From: Nocardiopsis quinghaiensis
GTDB lineage: Bacteria > Actinomycetota > Actinomycetes > Streptosporangiales > Streptosporangiaceae
NCBI RefSeq assembly: GCF_008638365.1
Contig: NZ_VWVU01000005.1
Location: forward strand, 124,001-188,000
Direction: 5' to 3'
DNA: 64,000 bases
Each line of letters opens with the position of its first letter. Position 1 is the first letter of the stretch. Below are positions 42,427-52,606 of this stretch, piece after piece. The translations under genes were made by a program, and so were the position numbers. Below the pieces are notes generated by a model. The model saw only the letters and a program-made list of their open reading frames with translations, searched no databases and was not told the DNA's origin.

Positions 42427-44745
42427 TCACCCCAGGGCGGTCACCCAGGCGAACGCGGCCTCCACGTCGTGGACGGTGGGGACACCGGGCGGGCCCGGCG
42501 GGCGCCGCACCACCACGACCGGGACGCCGAGCAGCCGCGCGGCCTCCATCTTCGGCCAGGTGTAGGTGCCGCCGGAGTCCTTGGTGACCAGGACGTCCGC
42601 GCGGTGTCCGTCCATCAGGTCCAGTTCACCGTCGAGGTCGTACGGTCCCCGGCTGGTCACCAGCCGCCAGGCGGCGGGCGGTTCGAGTTCGGGAACGTCC
42701 ACCACCCGGGCCAGGACCGCCCGTCGGCCCAGTTCCGGAGCGAAGCGGGCGAGTTCCTGGCGGCCGACCGTGAGGAACGGCCGAGCGCCGAGCGCCGCCG
42801 CCCTCTCCGCCGCCTCCTCGTGGCCGGAGGTGTAGTGCCAGGCCGGATCGGGGGTCCAGCCGGGCCGCTCCAGCCGCAGCAGGGGGACGTCGGTGCAGGC
42901 GGCCGCCGCGTTGGCGGTCATGCCGAGGGCGAAGGGATGGGTGGCGTCCACCACCGCGTCGTAGGCGGTGAGCGCCGCGCGCAGTCCGGGCACTCCGCCG
43001 AAGCCGCCGATCCGGACCCCTCCCACCGGTAGTCGGGGACGGGCCACCCGCCCGGCCAGCGACGTGGTCACGTCGACGCCCGCACCGACCAGGAGTGCGG
43101 CGAGCTCACGGGCCTCGGACGTGCCGCCGAGGAGCAGCAGCCTCACCGAAGGAGACTGGGCCGGAGGCCTCTGTTGAGGGTGGTAGCCCGTTTCCGGCGC
43201 GGAGCGCCCACCCGGGCGATGGTGGGCGACGGGAGGGCTCCCTGGCGCCAGCGCGGGCAGACCCGCCGGGGCTCCCTCGCGGGCGAGGGCGAGCAGCGCG
43301 TCGACGTCTAGGTGCCGCTCCACGAGGTCGGCGAGCAGGTCGAGGCGCCGCTCCCGGGCGTCGGCGAAACGCACACCGGACGGTTCGTGGCCGAGCGCCT
43401 CGGAGAGGAAGGCGGTGCGGAAGGCGTCTCCCTCCAGGCTGCCGTGCCACATGGTGCCGAAGACGTTCCCCGAGCGGGCGCCTCCCGGGAACTCCTCCGC
43501 GCCGCCGCCGACCGTGATCCGGCCGTGGTGGATCTCGTATCCGCGCGCGGGCGCGCCGAGCGCCTCCCCGGACGGCAGGCGGAGCGTCTTCTCGGCGGTG
43601 AAGTCGGTCCGTGCGTCGAGCAGCCCGAGGCCGTCCGCGCACGTGCCGGGCTCGGCCTCGACGCCGTCCGGATCGGCGACGGCCGCGCCGAGCATCTGGA
43701 ACCCGCCGCAGACGCCGAGCAGCGGCCGGCCGCTGCGGGCGTGTTCGGTGATCGCCCGGTCGAGTCCGCGGGAGCGCAGCCAGGCCAGGTCGGCGAGGGT
43801 GGAGCGGGTACCGGGCAGGACGACCAGGTCGGCGTCGGCGAGGTCGCGCGGACCGGAGGCGAAGACGACGTCGAGGCCGGGCTCCAGGCCGAGGGCGTCC
43901 ACGTCGGTGAAGTTGCTGATCCGGGGCAGGCGCACCACCGCCACCCGTCGGCCGGAGCCCCCGGCCGTCCGGCGGCCCTCCAGGTCCAGGGCGTCCTCCG
44001 AGTCCAGCCAAAGCCCCGGGTCCCACGGCAGGGTGCCGTACACCCGGCGGCCCGTGATCCGTTCGAGGTCGTCCAGTCCGGGCCGCAGCAGTCCGGTGTC
44101 CCCACGGAACTTGTTGATCACGAAGCCCGCCATCAGCGCCTGGTCGGCGGGTTCCAGCAGACCCACCGTGCCGTACAGCGCGGCGAGGACGCCGCCCCGG
44201 TCGATGTCGCCGACGACCACCACGGGCAGGCCCGCGTGCCGGGCCAGGCCCATGTTCACGTAGTCGCCCGCCCGCAGGTTGGTCTCGGCGGGGCTGCCCG
44301 CGCCCTCGGCGACGACGATGTCGTGGCGGGCCGCCAGGTCGTCGTACGCGCCGTGCGCGGCCTTCGCCAGATGGCGGCGGCCGGACTCCCAGTCGGCCGA
44401 GGACACGTCCCCGGCGGGGTGCCCCAGCAGGACGACGTGGCTGCGCCGGTCGGTGCCCGGCTTGAGGAGCACGGGGTTCATGGCGGGCTCCGGCGTGACG
44501 CGGGCGGCCAGCGCCTGCACCCACTGGGCCCGGCCGATCTCCGCGGGGCGGCCGTCGGGGCCGTGGCAGACCATGGAGTTGTTGGACATGTTCTGCGCCT
44601 TGTACGGCGCGACCCGCACGCCGCGGCGTGCGAAGGCCCGGCACAGAGCGGTGGTGACGACGCTCTTGCCGGCGTCGGAGGTGGTCCCGGCGACCAGCAG
44701 GCCGCCACCACCCCCGACGGAGGCCTGCGGCCCGGTCCCGCTCAT
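42427..44745 (-). CDS. cobQK: Fused CobQ-CobK: cobyric acid synthase and precorrin-6A reductase
   Basis: A 772-residue single frame. Residues 1-500 are Cob[63 protein letters not shown], and an amidotransferase half with [12 protein letters not shown] and GYEIHHGR. It amidates side chains b, d, e and g. After a Pro/His-rich linker (about 500-535) carrying a dispersed repeat, residues 535-772 are Cob[58 protein letters not shown]. It reduces precorrin-6A with NADPH. GGAGG precedes the ATG, which overlaps the cobF stop. This pairing of early and late steps in one protein is unusual. Confidence 0.9.
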   Translation of the reverse strand: MSGTGPQASVGGGGGLLVAGTTSDAGKSVVTTALCRAFARRGVRVAPYKAQNMSNNSMVCHGPDGRPAEIGRAQWVQALAARVTPEPAMNPVLLKPGTDRRSHVVLLGHPAGDVSSADWESGRRHLAKAAHGAYDDLAARHDIVVAEGAGSPAETNLRAGDYVNMGLARHAGLPVVVVGDIDRGGVLAALYGTVGLLEPADQALMAGFVINKFRGDTGLLRPGLDDLERITGRRVYGTLPWDPGLWLDSEDALDLEGRRTAGGSGRRVAVVRLPRISNFTDVDALGLEPGLDVVFASGPRDLADADLVVLPGTRSTLADLAWLRSRGLDRAITEHARSGRPLLGVCGGFQMLGAAVADPDGVEAEPGTCADGLGLLDARTDFTAEKTLRLPSGEALGAPARGYEIHHGRITVGGGAEEFPGGARSGNVFGTMWHGSLEGDAFRTAFLSEALGHEPSGVRFADARERRLDLLADLVERHLDVDALLALAREGAPAGLPALAPGSPPVAHHRPGGRSAPETGYHPQQRPPAQSPSVRLLLLGGTSEARELAALLVGAGVDVTTSLAGRVARPRLPVGGVRIGGFGGVPGLRAALTAYDAVVDATHPFALGMTANAAAACTDVPLLRLERPGWTPDPAWHYTSGHEEAAERAAALGARPFLTVGRQELARFAPELGRRAVLARVVDVPELEPPAAWRLVTSRGPYDLDGELDLMDGHRADVLVTKDSGGTYTWPKMEAARLLGVPVVVVRRPPGPPGVPTVHDVEAAFAWVTALG
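43150..43252 (+). repeat. Dispersed cob-cluster repeat, copy in the CobQ-CobK linker
   Basis: Carries GGGCCGGAGGCCT (hairpin GGCC-GGA-GGCC at 43159-43169), TGTTGAGGGTGGT and, further on, GGTGGGCGACGGGAGGGC. Both ends match the cobN copy; the middle 30-40 bases are absent there. It encodes the Pro/His-rich linker between the fused enzymes. Confidence 0.55.
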
Positions 44746-45467
44746 ACCGGCCTCCTCAGCAGCGCGACGTCCATCACCCATCCGGCACGGTCCTTGGCCC
44801 GTGTCCGGGCCGCGTCGATCCCGGGCAGCACGTCGCCGACCCGTCCGGCGACCAGCTCCTCCGTGTCGGTGCCCACGTTGGCGCCCCACCAGACCGACCA
44901 GTGCTCCAGGCCCTCGAACGCGGGCTTCCCGCCGAGCATGACGACGATGTTGTCCTGCCCGGCGTCGACGGCCTCGCGCAGCCGGCGCGCCGGGGTGACG
45001 TGGACCGGACGACCCACCTCGTGCAGCACGATCCGGTGCCGCGCGGCGAGGAGCTGGGGGGCGCTGACGCCGGGGAGCACGTCGTGTTCCACGGGAACGA
45101 CGCCCCGCGCGGCGATCCGCTCCACGATCCGCAGGGTGGAGTCGTACAGGGCCGGGTCGCCCCAGACCAGGAACGCCGCGGTGCCGCCGCATGCGCCGAG
45201 CACCCGTTCATAGGCGGCGACCCGGGCCTCGTGCCAGGCGGCGACCGCGGCCGGGTAGTCAGCGGGGTCGTCGCGGTCACGCTCCGGGTCGGGCACGGTG
45301 ACCAGGGGGACGCCGTACGTGTCGCAGACGGTCTGGCGCAGGGCGAGCAGCCCGTCGTCATCGTGTTTGCGGGCGGCCACCGCGTAGTCGCAGCCCCGCA
45401 GCGCGTCGGCGACCTCCTGCGTGACGTGTCGCGGCCCCATGCCGATGCCGAGGATCCGTACCCTCAT
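44742..45467 (-). CDS. cobF: Precorrin-6A synthase (deacetylating) CobF
   Basis: A 241-residue tetrapyrrole methylase. [20 protein letters not shown] begins the SAM site; family-specific segments are [51 protein letters not shown] and [15 protein letters not shown]. It methylates C-1 and releases the extruded acyl fragment from precorrin-5, a step found only in the aerobic (O2-dependent) pathway. Its ATG overlaps the cobN stop (ATGA) and its stop overlaps cobQK. Confidence 0.9.
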   Translation of the reverse strand: MRVRILGIGMGPRHVTQEVADALRGCDYAVAARKHDDDGLLALRQTVCDTYGVPLVTVPDPERDRDDPADYPAAVAAWHEARVAAYERVLGACGGTAAFLVWGDPALYDSTLRIVERIAARGVVPVEHDVLPGVSAPQLLAARHRIVLHEVGRPVHVTPARRLREAVDAGQDNIVVMLGGKPAFEGLEHWSVWWGANVGTDTEELVAGRVGDVLPGIDAARTRAKDRAGWVMDVALLRRPV

Positions 45468-48400
45468 TCCGATCGGTCCTCCAGGTCGCCCTCGACCTCC
45501 AGGTAGACCTCCGTCAGGGCTTCGAGCGTCGCCGGGTCCGGCTCGGCCCACAGCCCGCGCCGGGCGGCCTCGTGCAGCCGCTCGACGATGCCGTGCAGCG
45601 CCCACGGGTTGGAGCGGCGCAGGAACTCCTGGGTCTCGGGGTCGAGCGCGTACTCGGCCGCGAGCTTCTCGTACATCCAGTCGTGGACGACGCCGGCCGT
45701 GGCGTCGAAGCCGAAGAGGTAGTCGACGGTGGCGGCCAGCTCGAAGGCGCCCTTGTAGCCGTGGCGCCGCATGGCGGAGATCCAGCGCGGGTTGACCACC
45801 CGGGCCCGGAACACGCGGGCGGTCTCCTGGGCGAGGGTGCGGGTGCGCACCGCGTCGGGAGAGGTGGAGTCGCCGACGTAGGCCTTGGGCTCGGCGCCGG
45901 TGAGGGCGCGGACGGTGGCGATCATGCCGCCGTGGTACTGGAAGTAGTCGTCGGAGTCGGCGATGTCGTGCTCGGCGCTGTCGATGTTCTTCGCGGCGAC
46001 CTTGATCCGGCGGTAGTTGGTGCGCATGTCGTCGGCGGCCGGGACGCCGTCGAGGCCGCGTCCGTACGCGAAACCGCCCCAGGCCGTGTAGACCTCGGCG
46101 AGGTCGCTGTCGTCGCGCCAGCTGCCGGACTCTACGAGTTGGAGGATGCCGGCGCCGTACGAGCCGGGCGCGGAGCCGAAGATCCGGGTGGTGGCGCGGC
46201 GCCGGTCGCCGTGCGCCTCCAGGTCGGCGCGGGCGTGGGCTCGGACGAAGTTCTGCTCCTCCGGTTCGTCGAGGTCGGCGACCAGGTTCACGGCGTCGTC
46301 CAGCATGGCGACCACGTGGGGGAACGCGTCGCGGAAGAAGCCGGAGATGCGCACCGTGACGTCGACGCGCGGACGGCCCAGGTCCTCCAGCGGTACCACG
46401 TCGAGCCGGGAAACCCGGCGGGAGGCCTCGTCCCACTCCGGCCGGACGCCGAGGAGCGCCAGCACCTCGGCGATGTCGTCGCCGGACGTGCGCATGGCGG
46501 AGGTGCCCCACACCGACAGGCCCACCGACTCCGGGTAGGTGCCGGTCTCCTCCAGATGGCGGCGCAGCAGGGAGTCGGCCATCGCCTGACCTGTCTGCCA
46601 GGCGAGCCGGGAGGGGACGGCGCGGGGGTCGACGGTGTAGAAGTTGCGGCCGGTCGGCAGCACGTTGACCAGGCCGCGCAGCGGAGAGCCGGACGGGCCC
46701 GCCGGGACGAAGCCGCCCTCCAGGGCGTGGACGACGTGGTCGAGTTCGTCGGTGGTGCGGGCGAGGCGGGGCACCACCTGTGCGGCGGCGAACTCCAGGA
46801 CGCGGCGCACCTCGGGCTCCTCCTGCAGGTCCGCCGCGGCGGCCGGGTCCCAGCCCGCGGCCTCCATCCGCTCGACGAGGCGGCGGGCGCGTGCCTCCGC
46901 CTCGTCGACCTCGCCGGTCGGCGCGTCCTCCTTCAGGCCGAGGGCGGACCGCAGACCGGGCACCGCGGCACCGACGCCTCCCCACACCTGGGCGGCGCGC
47001 AGGACGGCCAGGACCAGGTTCACCCGCGCCTCACCCGCCGGCGCCTCGCCGAGCACGTGCAGGCCGTCGCGGATCTGCGCGTCCTTGATCTCGCACAGCC
47101 AGCCGTCGACGTGGAGCAGGAAGTCGTCGAACTCCTCGTCACCCGGCCGCTCCTCCAGGCCGAGGTCGCGGTGCAGCTCCGCCGCGCGCATCAGGGACCA
47201 GATCTCGCCCCGGACCGCGGGCAGCTTGGCCGGGTCCATGGCCGCGATGTTCGCGTGCTCGTCGAGCAGCTGTTCCAGGCGTGCGATGTCGCCGTAGGTC
47301 TCCGCGCGGGCCATCGGCGGGATGAGGTGGTCGACGACCGTGGCATGGGCGCGGCGCTTGGCCTGGGCGCCCTCGCCCGGGTCGTTGACCAGGAACGGGT
47401 AGACCAGCGGCAGGTCGCCGAGCGCGGCGTCGGGGCCGCAGGCGGCGGACGGCGCGGCGTTCTTGCCGGGCAGCCACTCCAGCGAACCGTGCTTGCCGAG
47501 GTGGACCACGGCGTGGGCGCCGAAGCCGTGCTCCAGCCAGCGGTAGGCGGCCAGGTAGTGGTGGCTCGGGGGCAGGTCGGGGTCGTGGTAGATGGCGATC
47601 GGGTTCTCACCGAAGCCGCGCGGCGGCTGGACCAGGACGACGACGTTGCCGGCGCGCAGCGCGGCGAGGACGAGTTCGCCCGCGTCGTTCACGTACAGGC
47701 GGCCGGGGGCGGGCCCCCACGCCTCGGTCATCGCGTCCTTCAGGGACGCGGGCAGGCCCTCGGTCCAGGCGGCGTACTCCTCGGGCGTGATCCGCACCTG
47801 GGCGTCGGTCAGCTGGACGGAGGTCAGCCAGTCCTCGTCCTGGCCTCCCGCCGCGATCAGGGCGTGCATCAGCGCGTCGCCGGCCTCCGTGTCGTCGGGC
47901 AGGTCCAGTCCGGGCAGGTCGTCGGGCGCGCCCAGGTCGTAGCCCTCGGCGCGCAGCCGGCGCAGCAGGCGGACCAGTGAGCGGGGCGTGTCGAGTCCGA
48001 CGGCGTTGCCGATGCGGGAGTGCTTGGTCGGATAGGCGGACAGGACGACCGCGATCCGCTTCTCGGCGGGGGGCACGTGCGGCAGCCGGGCGTGGGCGAC
48101 CGCGATCCCGGCCAGACGGGCGCAGCGCTCGGGGTCGGCGACGTAGCGGGGCAGCCCGTCGCGGTCGATCTCCTTGAAGGAGAACGGCACGGTGATGATC
48201 CGGCCGTCGAACTCCGGGATGGCGATCTGGCTCGCCGAGTCGAGCGGGGTGACACCGTCGTCGGAGGCCTCCCAGTCGGCTCGGGAGCTGGTCAGGCACA
48301 GGCCCTGGAGGACGGGGACGTCCAGGGCCGCCATCCGTTCCACGTCCCACGCCTCGTCGTCCCCGCCGGCGCTCGCGGACGCGGGCACGCTGCCGCCCGC

Positions 48401-49138
48401 GGCGAGGACGGTGACCACCAGTGCGTCGAAGCCGCCGAGCGCCTCGAAGAGCTCGTCGGGCGCGGAGCGCAGCGATCCGGCGAACACGGGGACCCCCACG
48501 GCCTGCCCGGTCGCGTCGACGGCGTCGGCCAGGGCGTGCGCGAACGCGGTGTTGCCGCTGGCCTCGTGGGCCCGGTAGTAGAGGACGCCCACCCGCGGGA
48601 GGGAGGAACCGCGCCGGAGGTCTCCGTCGGAGGGGGAGGCCGCGGCCGAAGGCCGTCCGCTGAAGGTGGTGGCGGGCGACGGGTGGGCCGTGTCCTGGGG
48701 CACGTCGCGTTCGGCGAAGCCCCACAGCGGGACGGGCGCGGGCGGGTCGAAGCCCTCACCGGTCAGCAGCACGGTGTCCGACAGGAAGGCGTGCAGGCGC
48801 CCCAGGTTGGCGGGACCGCCCTCCGCGAGGTAGCGGTGGGCGTCGGTCGCCACGCCGATCGGGACGGTGGAGTGCTCCATCAGCTCGGCGCTGGGCTGCT
48901 GCTCGCCGCCGAGGACGACCAGCGGTGTGCCCCGCTCACGTACGGCGGCGAGGCCGGGCCACAGGTCCTGCGGGGAGCCGAGCAGCCGCACCACCACGAG
49001 GCCGGCGCCCCCGACGGTGTCGGTGAGTTCCGCGTCGGAGGCACGGGACGGGTTCGCCCACGTGTACGCGGAGCCGCTGGCCCGCGCGGAGAGCAGGTCG
49101 GTGTCGGATGTGGACAGTAGTGCGATCCGTACCGTCAT
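45464..49138 (-). CDS. cobN: Cobaltochelatase large subunit CobN
   Basis: A 1224-residue CobN/BchH-family subunit. Characteristic segments: RIALLSTSDTDLLSARASG at the N-terminus, RVGVLYYRAHEASGNTAFAH, PTKHSRIGNAVGLDTPRSL, ARTTDEL in the middle, and FVRAHARADLEAHGDRRRAT, GSYGAGILQLVESGSW, GMIATVRALTGAEPKAYVGDSTSP and EKLAAEYALDPETQEFLRRSNPWAL near the C-terminus. It binds the corrin and inserts Co2+ with the ATP-driven ChlID-type subunit. An insertion before the VGVLYYRAH segment carries a dispersed repeat. The start at 49138 follows a riboswitch, with GGGAGG upstream. Confidence 0.95.
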   Translation of the reverse strand: MTVRIALLSTSDTDLLSARASGSAYTWANPSRASDAELTDTVGGAGLVVVRLLGSPQDLWPGLAAVRERGTPLVVLGGEQQPSAELMEHSTVPIGVATDAHRYLAEGGPANLGRLHAFLSDTVLLTGEGFDPPAPVPLWGFAERDVPQDTAHPSPATTFSGRPSAAASPSDGDLRRGSSLPRVGVLYYRAHEASGNTAFAHALADAVDATGQAVGVPVFAGSLRSAPDELFEALGGFDALVVTVLAAGGSVPASASAGGDDEAWDVERMAALDVPVLQGLCLTSSRADWEASDDGVTPLDSASQIAIPEFDGRIITVPFSFKEIDRDGLPRYVADPERCARLAGIAVAHARLPHVPPAEKRIAVVLSAYPTKHSRIGNAVGLDTPRSLVRLLRRLRAEGYDLGAPDDLPGLDLPDDTEAGDALMHALIAAGGQDEDWLTSVQLTDAQVRITPEEYAAWTEGLPASLKDAMTEAWGPAPGRLYVNDAGELVLAALRAGNVVVLVQPPRGFGENPIAIYHDPDLPPSHHYLAAYRWLEHGFGAHAVVHLGKHGSLEWLPGKNAAPSAACGPDAALGDLPLVYPFLVNDPGEGAQAKRRAHATVVDHLIPPMARAETYGDIARLEQLLDEHANIAAMDPAKLPAVRGEIWSLMRAAELHRDLGLEERPGDEEFDDFLLHVDGWLCEIKDAQIRDGLHVLGEAPAGEARVNLVLAVLRAAQVWGGVGAAVPGLRSALGLKEDAPTGEVDEAEARARRLVERMEAAGWDPAAAADLQEEPEVRRVLEFAAAQVVPRLARTTDELDHVVHALEGGFVPAGPSGSPLRGLVNVLPTGRNFYTVDPRAVPSRLAWQTGQAMADSLLRRHLEETGTYPESVGLSVWGTSAMRTSGDDIAEVLALLGVRPEWDEASRRVSRLDVVPLEDLGRPRVDVTVRISGFFRDAFPHVVAMLDDAVNLVADLDEPEEQNFVRAHARADLEAHGDRRRATTRIFGSAPGSYGAGILQLVESGSWRDDSDLAEVYTAWGGFAYGRGLDGVPAADDMRTNYRRIKVAAKNIDSAEHDIADSDDYFQYHGGMIATVRALTGAEPKAYVGDSTSPDAVRTRTLAQETARVFRARVVNPRWISAMRRHGYKGAFELAATVDYLFGFDATAGVVHDWMYEKLAAEYALDPETQEFLRRSNPWALHGIVERLHEAARRGLWAEPDPATLEALTEVYLEVEGDLEDRSE
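48610..48692 (+). repeat. Dispersed cob-cluster repeat, copy in cobN
   Basis: Contains CGGCC-GAA-GGCCG (48643-48655), CCGTCCGCTGAAGGTGGT and GGCGGGCGACGGGTGGGCC. It matches the cobG and CobQ-CobK copies. It encodes a Ser/Pro/Ala-rich insertion in CobN. A flanking part (CGCCGGAGGTCTCCGTCGG) also resembles the start of the transporter ATPase gene near 50117-50140. Confidence 0.55.
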
Positions 49139-49149
49139 GGCCGGATTCC

Positions 49150-49285
49150 TCCCTCGGGGTTCTCGCCCCATCGGCGGTCGGACCGCCCGAGGCCAGTGTC
49201 TGGCTGAACCCCACGACGGGGGTCTCACAGTGGCGGAACCGCCCCGGATCTGCACCGGGTTCCTGGACCACGAGCGAAGGATCCA
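49150..49285 (-). promoter_or_regulatory. Cobalamin riboswitch 3 (before cobN)
   Basis: On the minus strand the order is GGAACCCGGTGCAGATCCGG, GGCGGTTCCGCCACTGTGAG and GTTCAGCCAGACACTGGCC, the pattern of the CCGCCACTGT class of cobalamin riboswitch. It fills the 151-base gap between the transporter ATPase gene and cobN, so cobN-cobF-cobQK have their own B12 control. Confidence 0.85.
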
Positions 49286-49289
49286 CACC

Positions 49290-50215
<926 letters not shown>

Positions 50216-50219
<4 letters not shown>

Positions 50220-51232
50220 GTCTTCCTCCTGGCTCGGTACAGCACGGCGACGAAGGCGGGTACGCCGATGAGGGAGGTCACCACGCCCACCGGGATCTCC
50301 TGCGGCTCCAGCGCGGTGCGCGCGACGGTGTCCACCCACACCAGGAACACGGCGCCGCTCAGCGCGGTCACGGGCAGGAGCCGCGTGTGGGAGGAACCGG
50401 TGATCGTGCGGGCCGCGTGCGGCAGGACCAGCCCCACGAAACCGATCGCCCCGGCCGAGCTGACCAGAGCCGCGGTGAGCAGGGCGGTGGCGGTCAGGAG
50501 GAGCAGGCGGGCCCGGGCCACCCGGACGCCCAGGTTCGCCGCGGCCTCCTCGCCGAAGGCGAAGGCGTCCAGGGTGGTGGTGTGGGCCAGGCAGACGGCC
50601 AGCACACCGGCCAGCACCGCCGTGCACAGCACCACGTCGGCCCATCCCGCGCCGCTGAGGGACCCCAGCAGCCAGAACAGCACGCCCCGTGTGGTCTCGG
50701 CGTCCGCCGAGGTCAGCACGATGAACGAGGTCAGTGCCGAGAACAACTGCATGGCCGCGACCCCGGACAGCACCACGCGGTCCATGCTCGCGCCCAGGCT
50801 CTGGGCGAGCAGCACCACCATCCCGAAGGAGAGCACCGCGCCGACGAAGGCGCCCGCCGACAGCGACACCACACCGCCGCCCCACCCCAGGACGATCACG
50901 GCGACCGCCCCGGTGGAGGCACCGGAGGACACCCCCAGTACGAAGGGGTCCGCCAGCGGGTTGCGCAGCAGTGACTGCATGACCGCGCCGCACAGGGCCA
51001 GTCCCGCCCCGCACACCGCGGCGAGCAGGGTGCGGGGCATGCGGAGGTTCCACACGATGCCCTCGCGCAGCGGCGGCAGAGGGTTGTCGCCGAACCCCAG
51101 ACGGGCGGACACCGAGCGCCAGACATCGGCCGTGCCGATGTCGGCGGGGCCGATGGTCACGGTGACCGCGACCGACACCGCCAGGACCACCAGTCCACCG
51201 GAGGTGAGCAGTACGAGGCGCGCACCCCTCAC
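50216..51232 (-). CDS. FecCD/BtuC family permease
   Basis: A 338-residue membrane protein with about ten helices and the family motifs NLRMPRTLLAAVCGAGLALCGAVMQ, NPLADPFVLGVSSGAS, FGEEAAANLGVRVARARLLLL (the loop that contacts the ATPase) and GAIGFVGLVLPHAARTITGS. It forms the membrane channel of the import system. The GTG start overlaps the binding-protein stop (GTGA), and the ATPase gene overlaps its stop, so three transporter genes are one coupled operon under riboswitch 4. Confidence 0.9.
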
Positions 51233-52269
51233 CGGATGAACCCGAGGTCCCGTAGACCGTCGGCGACCTGCTCGACTCCCTCGACCGTGCGGATCGAGGG
51301 GTTCATCGCCTGGCCGCTGAGCAGGATGTACCGCCCCTCCCGGACCGCGGTGAGATTGCGGGTGGCCGGGTGGGCCTCCAGGAAGCCGATCTTGGCTTCG
51401 GCGGTCTCGGCCGTCTGGGACTCCCGGGTCAGGTCGCCGAGCACGATGACGTCCGGGTCGCGGTCGGCGACGGTCTCCCAGCTGGTCTGGGGCCACTCGT
51501 CGTGGGTGTCGGCGAAGGCGTTCTCCGCGCCGACCGCGCGGGTGATGGCGCCGGGGGCGCCGCAGCACCCGGCGAGGTAGGGCGACTCGGAGTTGGCGAA
51601 CCAGTACATGAGGGAGACGTCGGAGGCGTCCAGGTCCTCTGCGGCCGTGTCCACCCGCTGCTCCAGTTCGGCGACGAGCTCCTCCCCGCGCTCCTCGACA
51701 CCGAAGACCCGCGCCAGGTCGCGGATCTCGCCGTGGACGACGTCCAGGGTGAGCGGCTCGCTGCGGGAGCCGTCCCCTCCGCTCCCGTTGTCCTTGCCCG
51801 CGGCGCAGTCGGTGGGGGAGACGTACGTGGGCACGCCCAGCTCCTCGAACCGCTCGCGGGCGGCGACGCCGCCCGTGCCGAGCGTGGAGACGAAGGAGGC
51901 GGTCACGAAGTCCGGCTCGGCGTCCAGGACCACCTCGAACGAGGGGGTGTTCTCGGCCAGCCGCGGGATGTCCGCGTTGGCCTCCTCCAGCTCCTCCATG
52001 ACCGGGTCGGTCCATGTGGCGGTGCCGACGATGCGGTCCTCCAGACCGAGGGAGAGGAGGATCTCGGTACTGCCCTGGTTGAGGGAGACGACGCGCTCCG
52101 GCGCGGCGTCGACGGTCACCTCGTGTCCGCAGTTGTCGATCGCCCGGGTGCCACCGGCGTCGGCGGCGGACCCCGTCCCGTCGCTTCCCCCGCCTGTGGG
52201 CGAGGAGCACGCGGTGAGCAGCAGGGCCGGGACGAGGACGGCGAGGGGGAGGGGCGCGGGACGCGACAT
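51229..52269 (-). CDS. Corrinoid/siderophore-binding lipoprotein (BtuF/FepB-like)
   Basis: A 346-residue extracellular solute-binding protein with a lipoprotein signal (PLAVLVPALLLTACSS; lipobox LTAC), then TVDAAPERVVSLNQGSTEILLSLGL, VLDAEPDFVTASF, ITRAVGAENAFAD and DPDVIVLGDL, the TroA/BtuF two-lobe fold. It captures the ligand outside the membrane. ATG at 52269 is chosen because a GAGG lies seven bases before it; an in-frame ATG at 52275 is possible. The upstream cobalamin riboswitch makes corrinoid the likely ligand. Confidence 0.85.
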   Translation of the reverse strand: MSRPAPLPLAVLVPALLLTACSSPTGGGSDGTGSAADAGGTRAIDNCGHEVTVDAAPERVVSLNQGSTEILLSLGLEDRIVGTATWTDPVMEELEEANADIPRLAENTPSFEVVLDAEPDFVTASFVSTLGTGGVAARERFEELGVPTYVSPTDCAAGKDNGSGGDGSRSEPLTLDVVHGEIRDLARVFGVEERGEELVAELEQRVDTAAEDLDASDVSLMYWFANSESPYLAGCCGAPGAITRAVGAENAFADTHDEWPQTSWETVADRDPDVIVLGDLTRESQTAETAEAKIGFLEAHPATRNLTAVREGRYILLSGQAMNPSIRTVEGVEQVADGLRDLGFIR

Positions 52270-52342
52270 GGGCATGCCTCGGATGTCGGGGCTCGAACGC
52301 GGAGCCTGGCACGGATTCTCCTCCGCGCACTCGACGCGGAGG

Positions 52343-52528
52343 GGCCAGCAGGTCTTCGGACTCGGGCTCGTCCGGACAGGGTGCCTTCCCAGGTCGGGGC
52401 CGCGTCGACGCTCCGGTCGGTACGGCCTCGCCCCAGTGGCGCTGTTACCCCGCCCGTCCCCCTCACCGCTGCGCGTCAGTTCCGGATTCGCACCGGATTC
52501 CCTGACCACGGACGTGGTACGACTGGCC
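52343..52528 (-). promoter_or_regulatory. Cobalamin riboswitch 4 (before the uptake operon)
   Basis: On the minus strand: GGGAATCCGGTGCGAATCCG, GGAACTGACGCGCAGCGGTG, GCGCCACTGG, GGGAAGGC and GAGTCCGAAGACCTGCTGGC. GGCCAGT near 52522-52528 pairs with TGCTGGCC near 52343-52350 as the closing stem. It lies between the StyA-like gene and the binding-protein gene and should control the uptake operon. Confidence 0.9.
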
Positions 52529-52606
52529 CGGGCAGCCTACCAAGGCCCCGTCGCCGCTCTCCGCGGCCGGGAGGTCCGGTGGCCCGGTGGTCCGCCAGAC
52601 CGTGCC

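Noticed and set aside
45572..47980. Long plus-strand open frame opposite cobN
   Set aside because: CobN motifs run through the whole region on the minus strand. The plus frame has no family features and biased composition.
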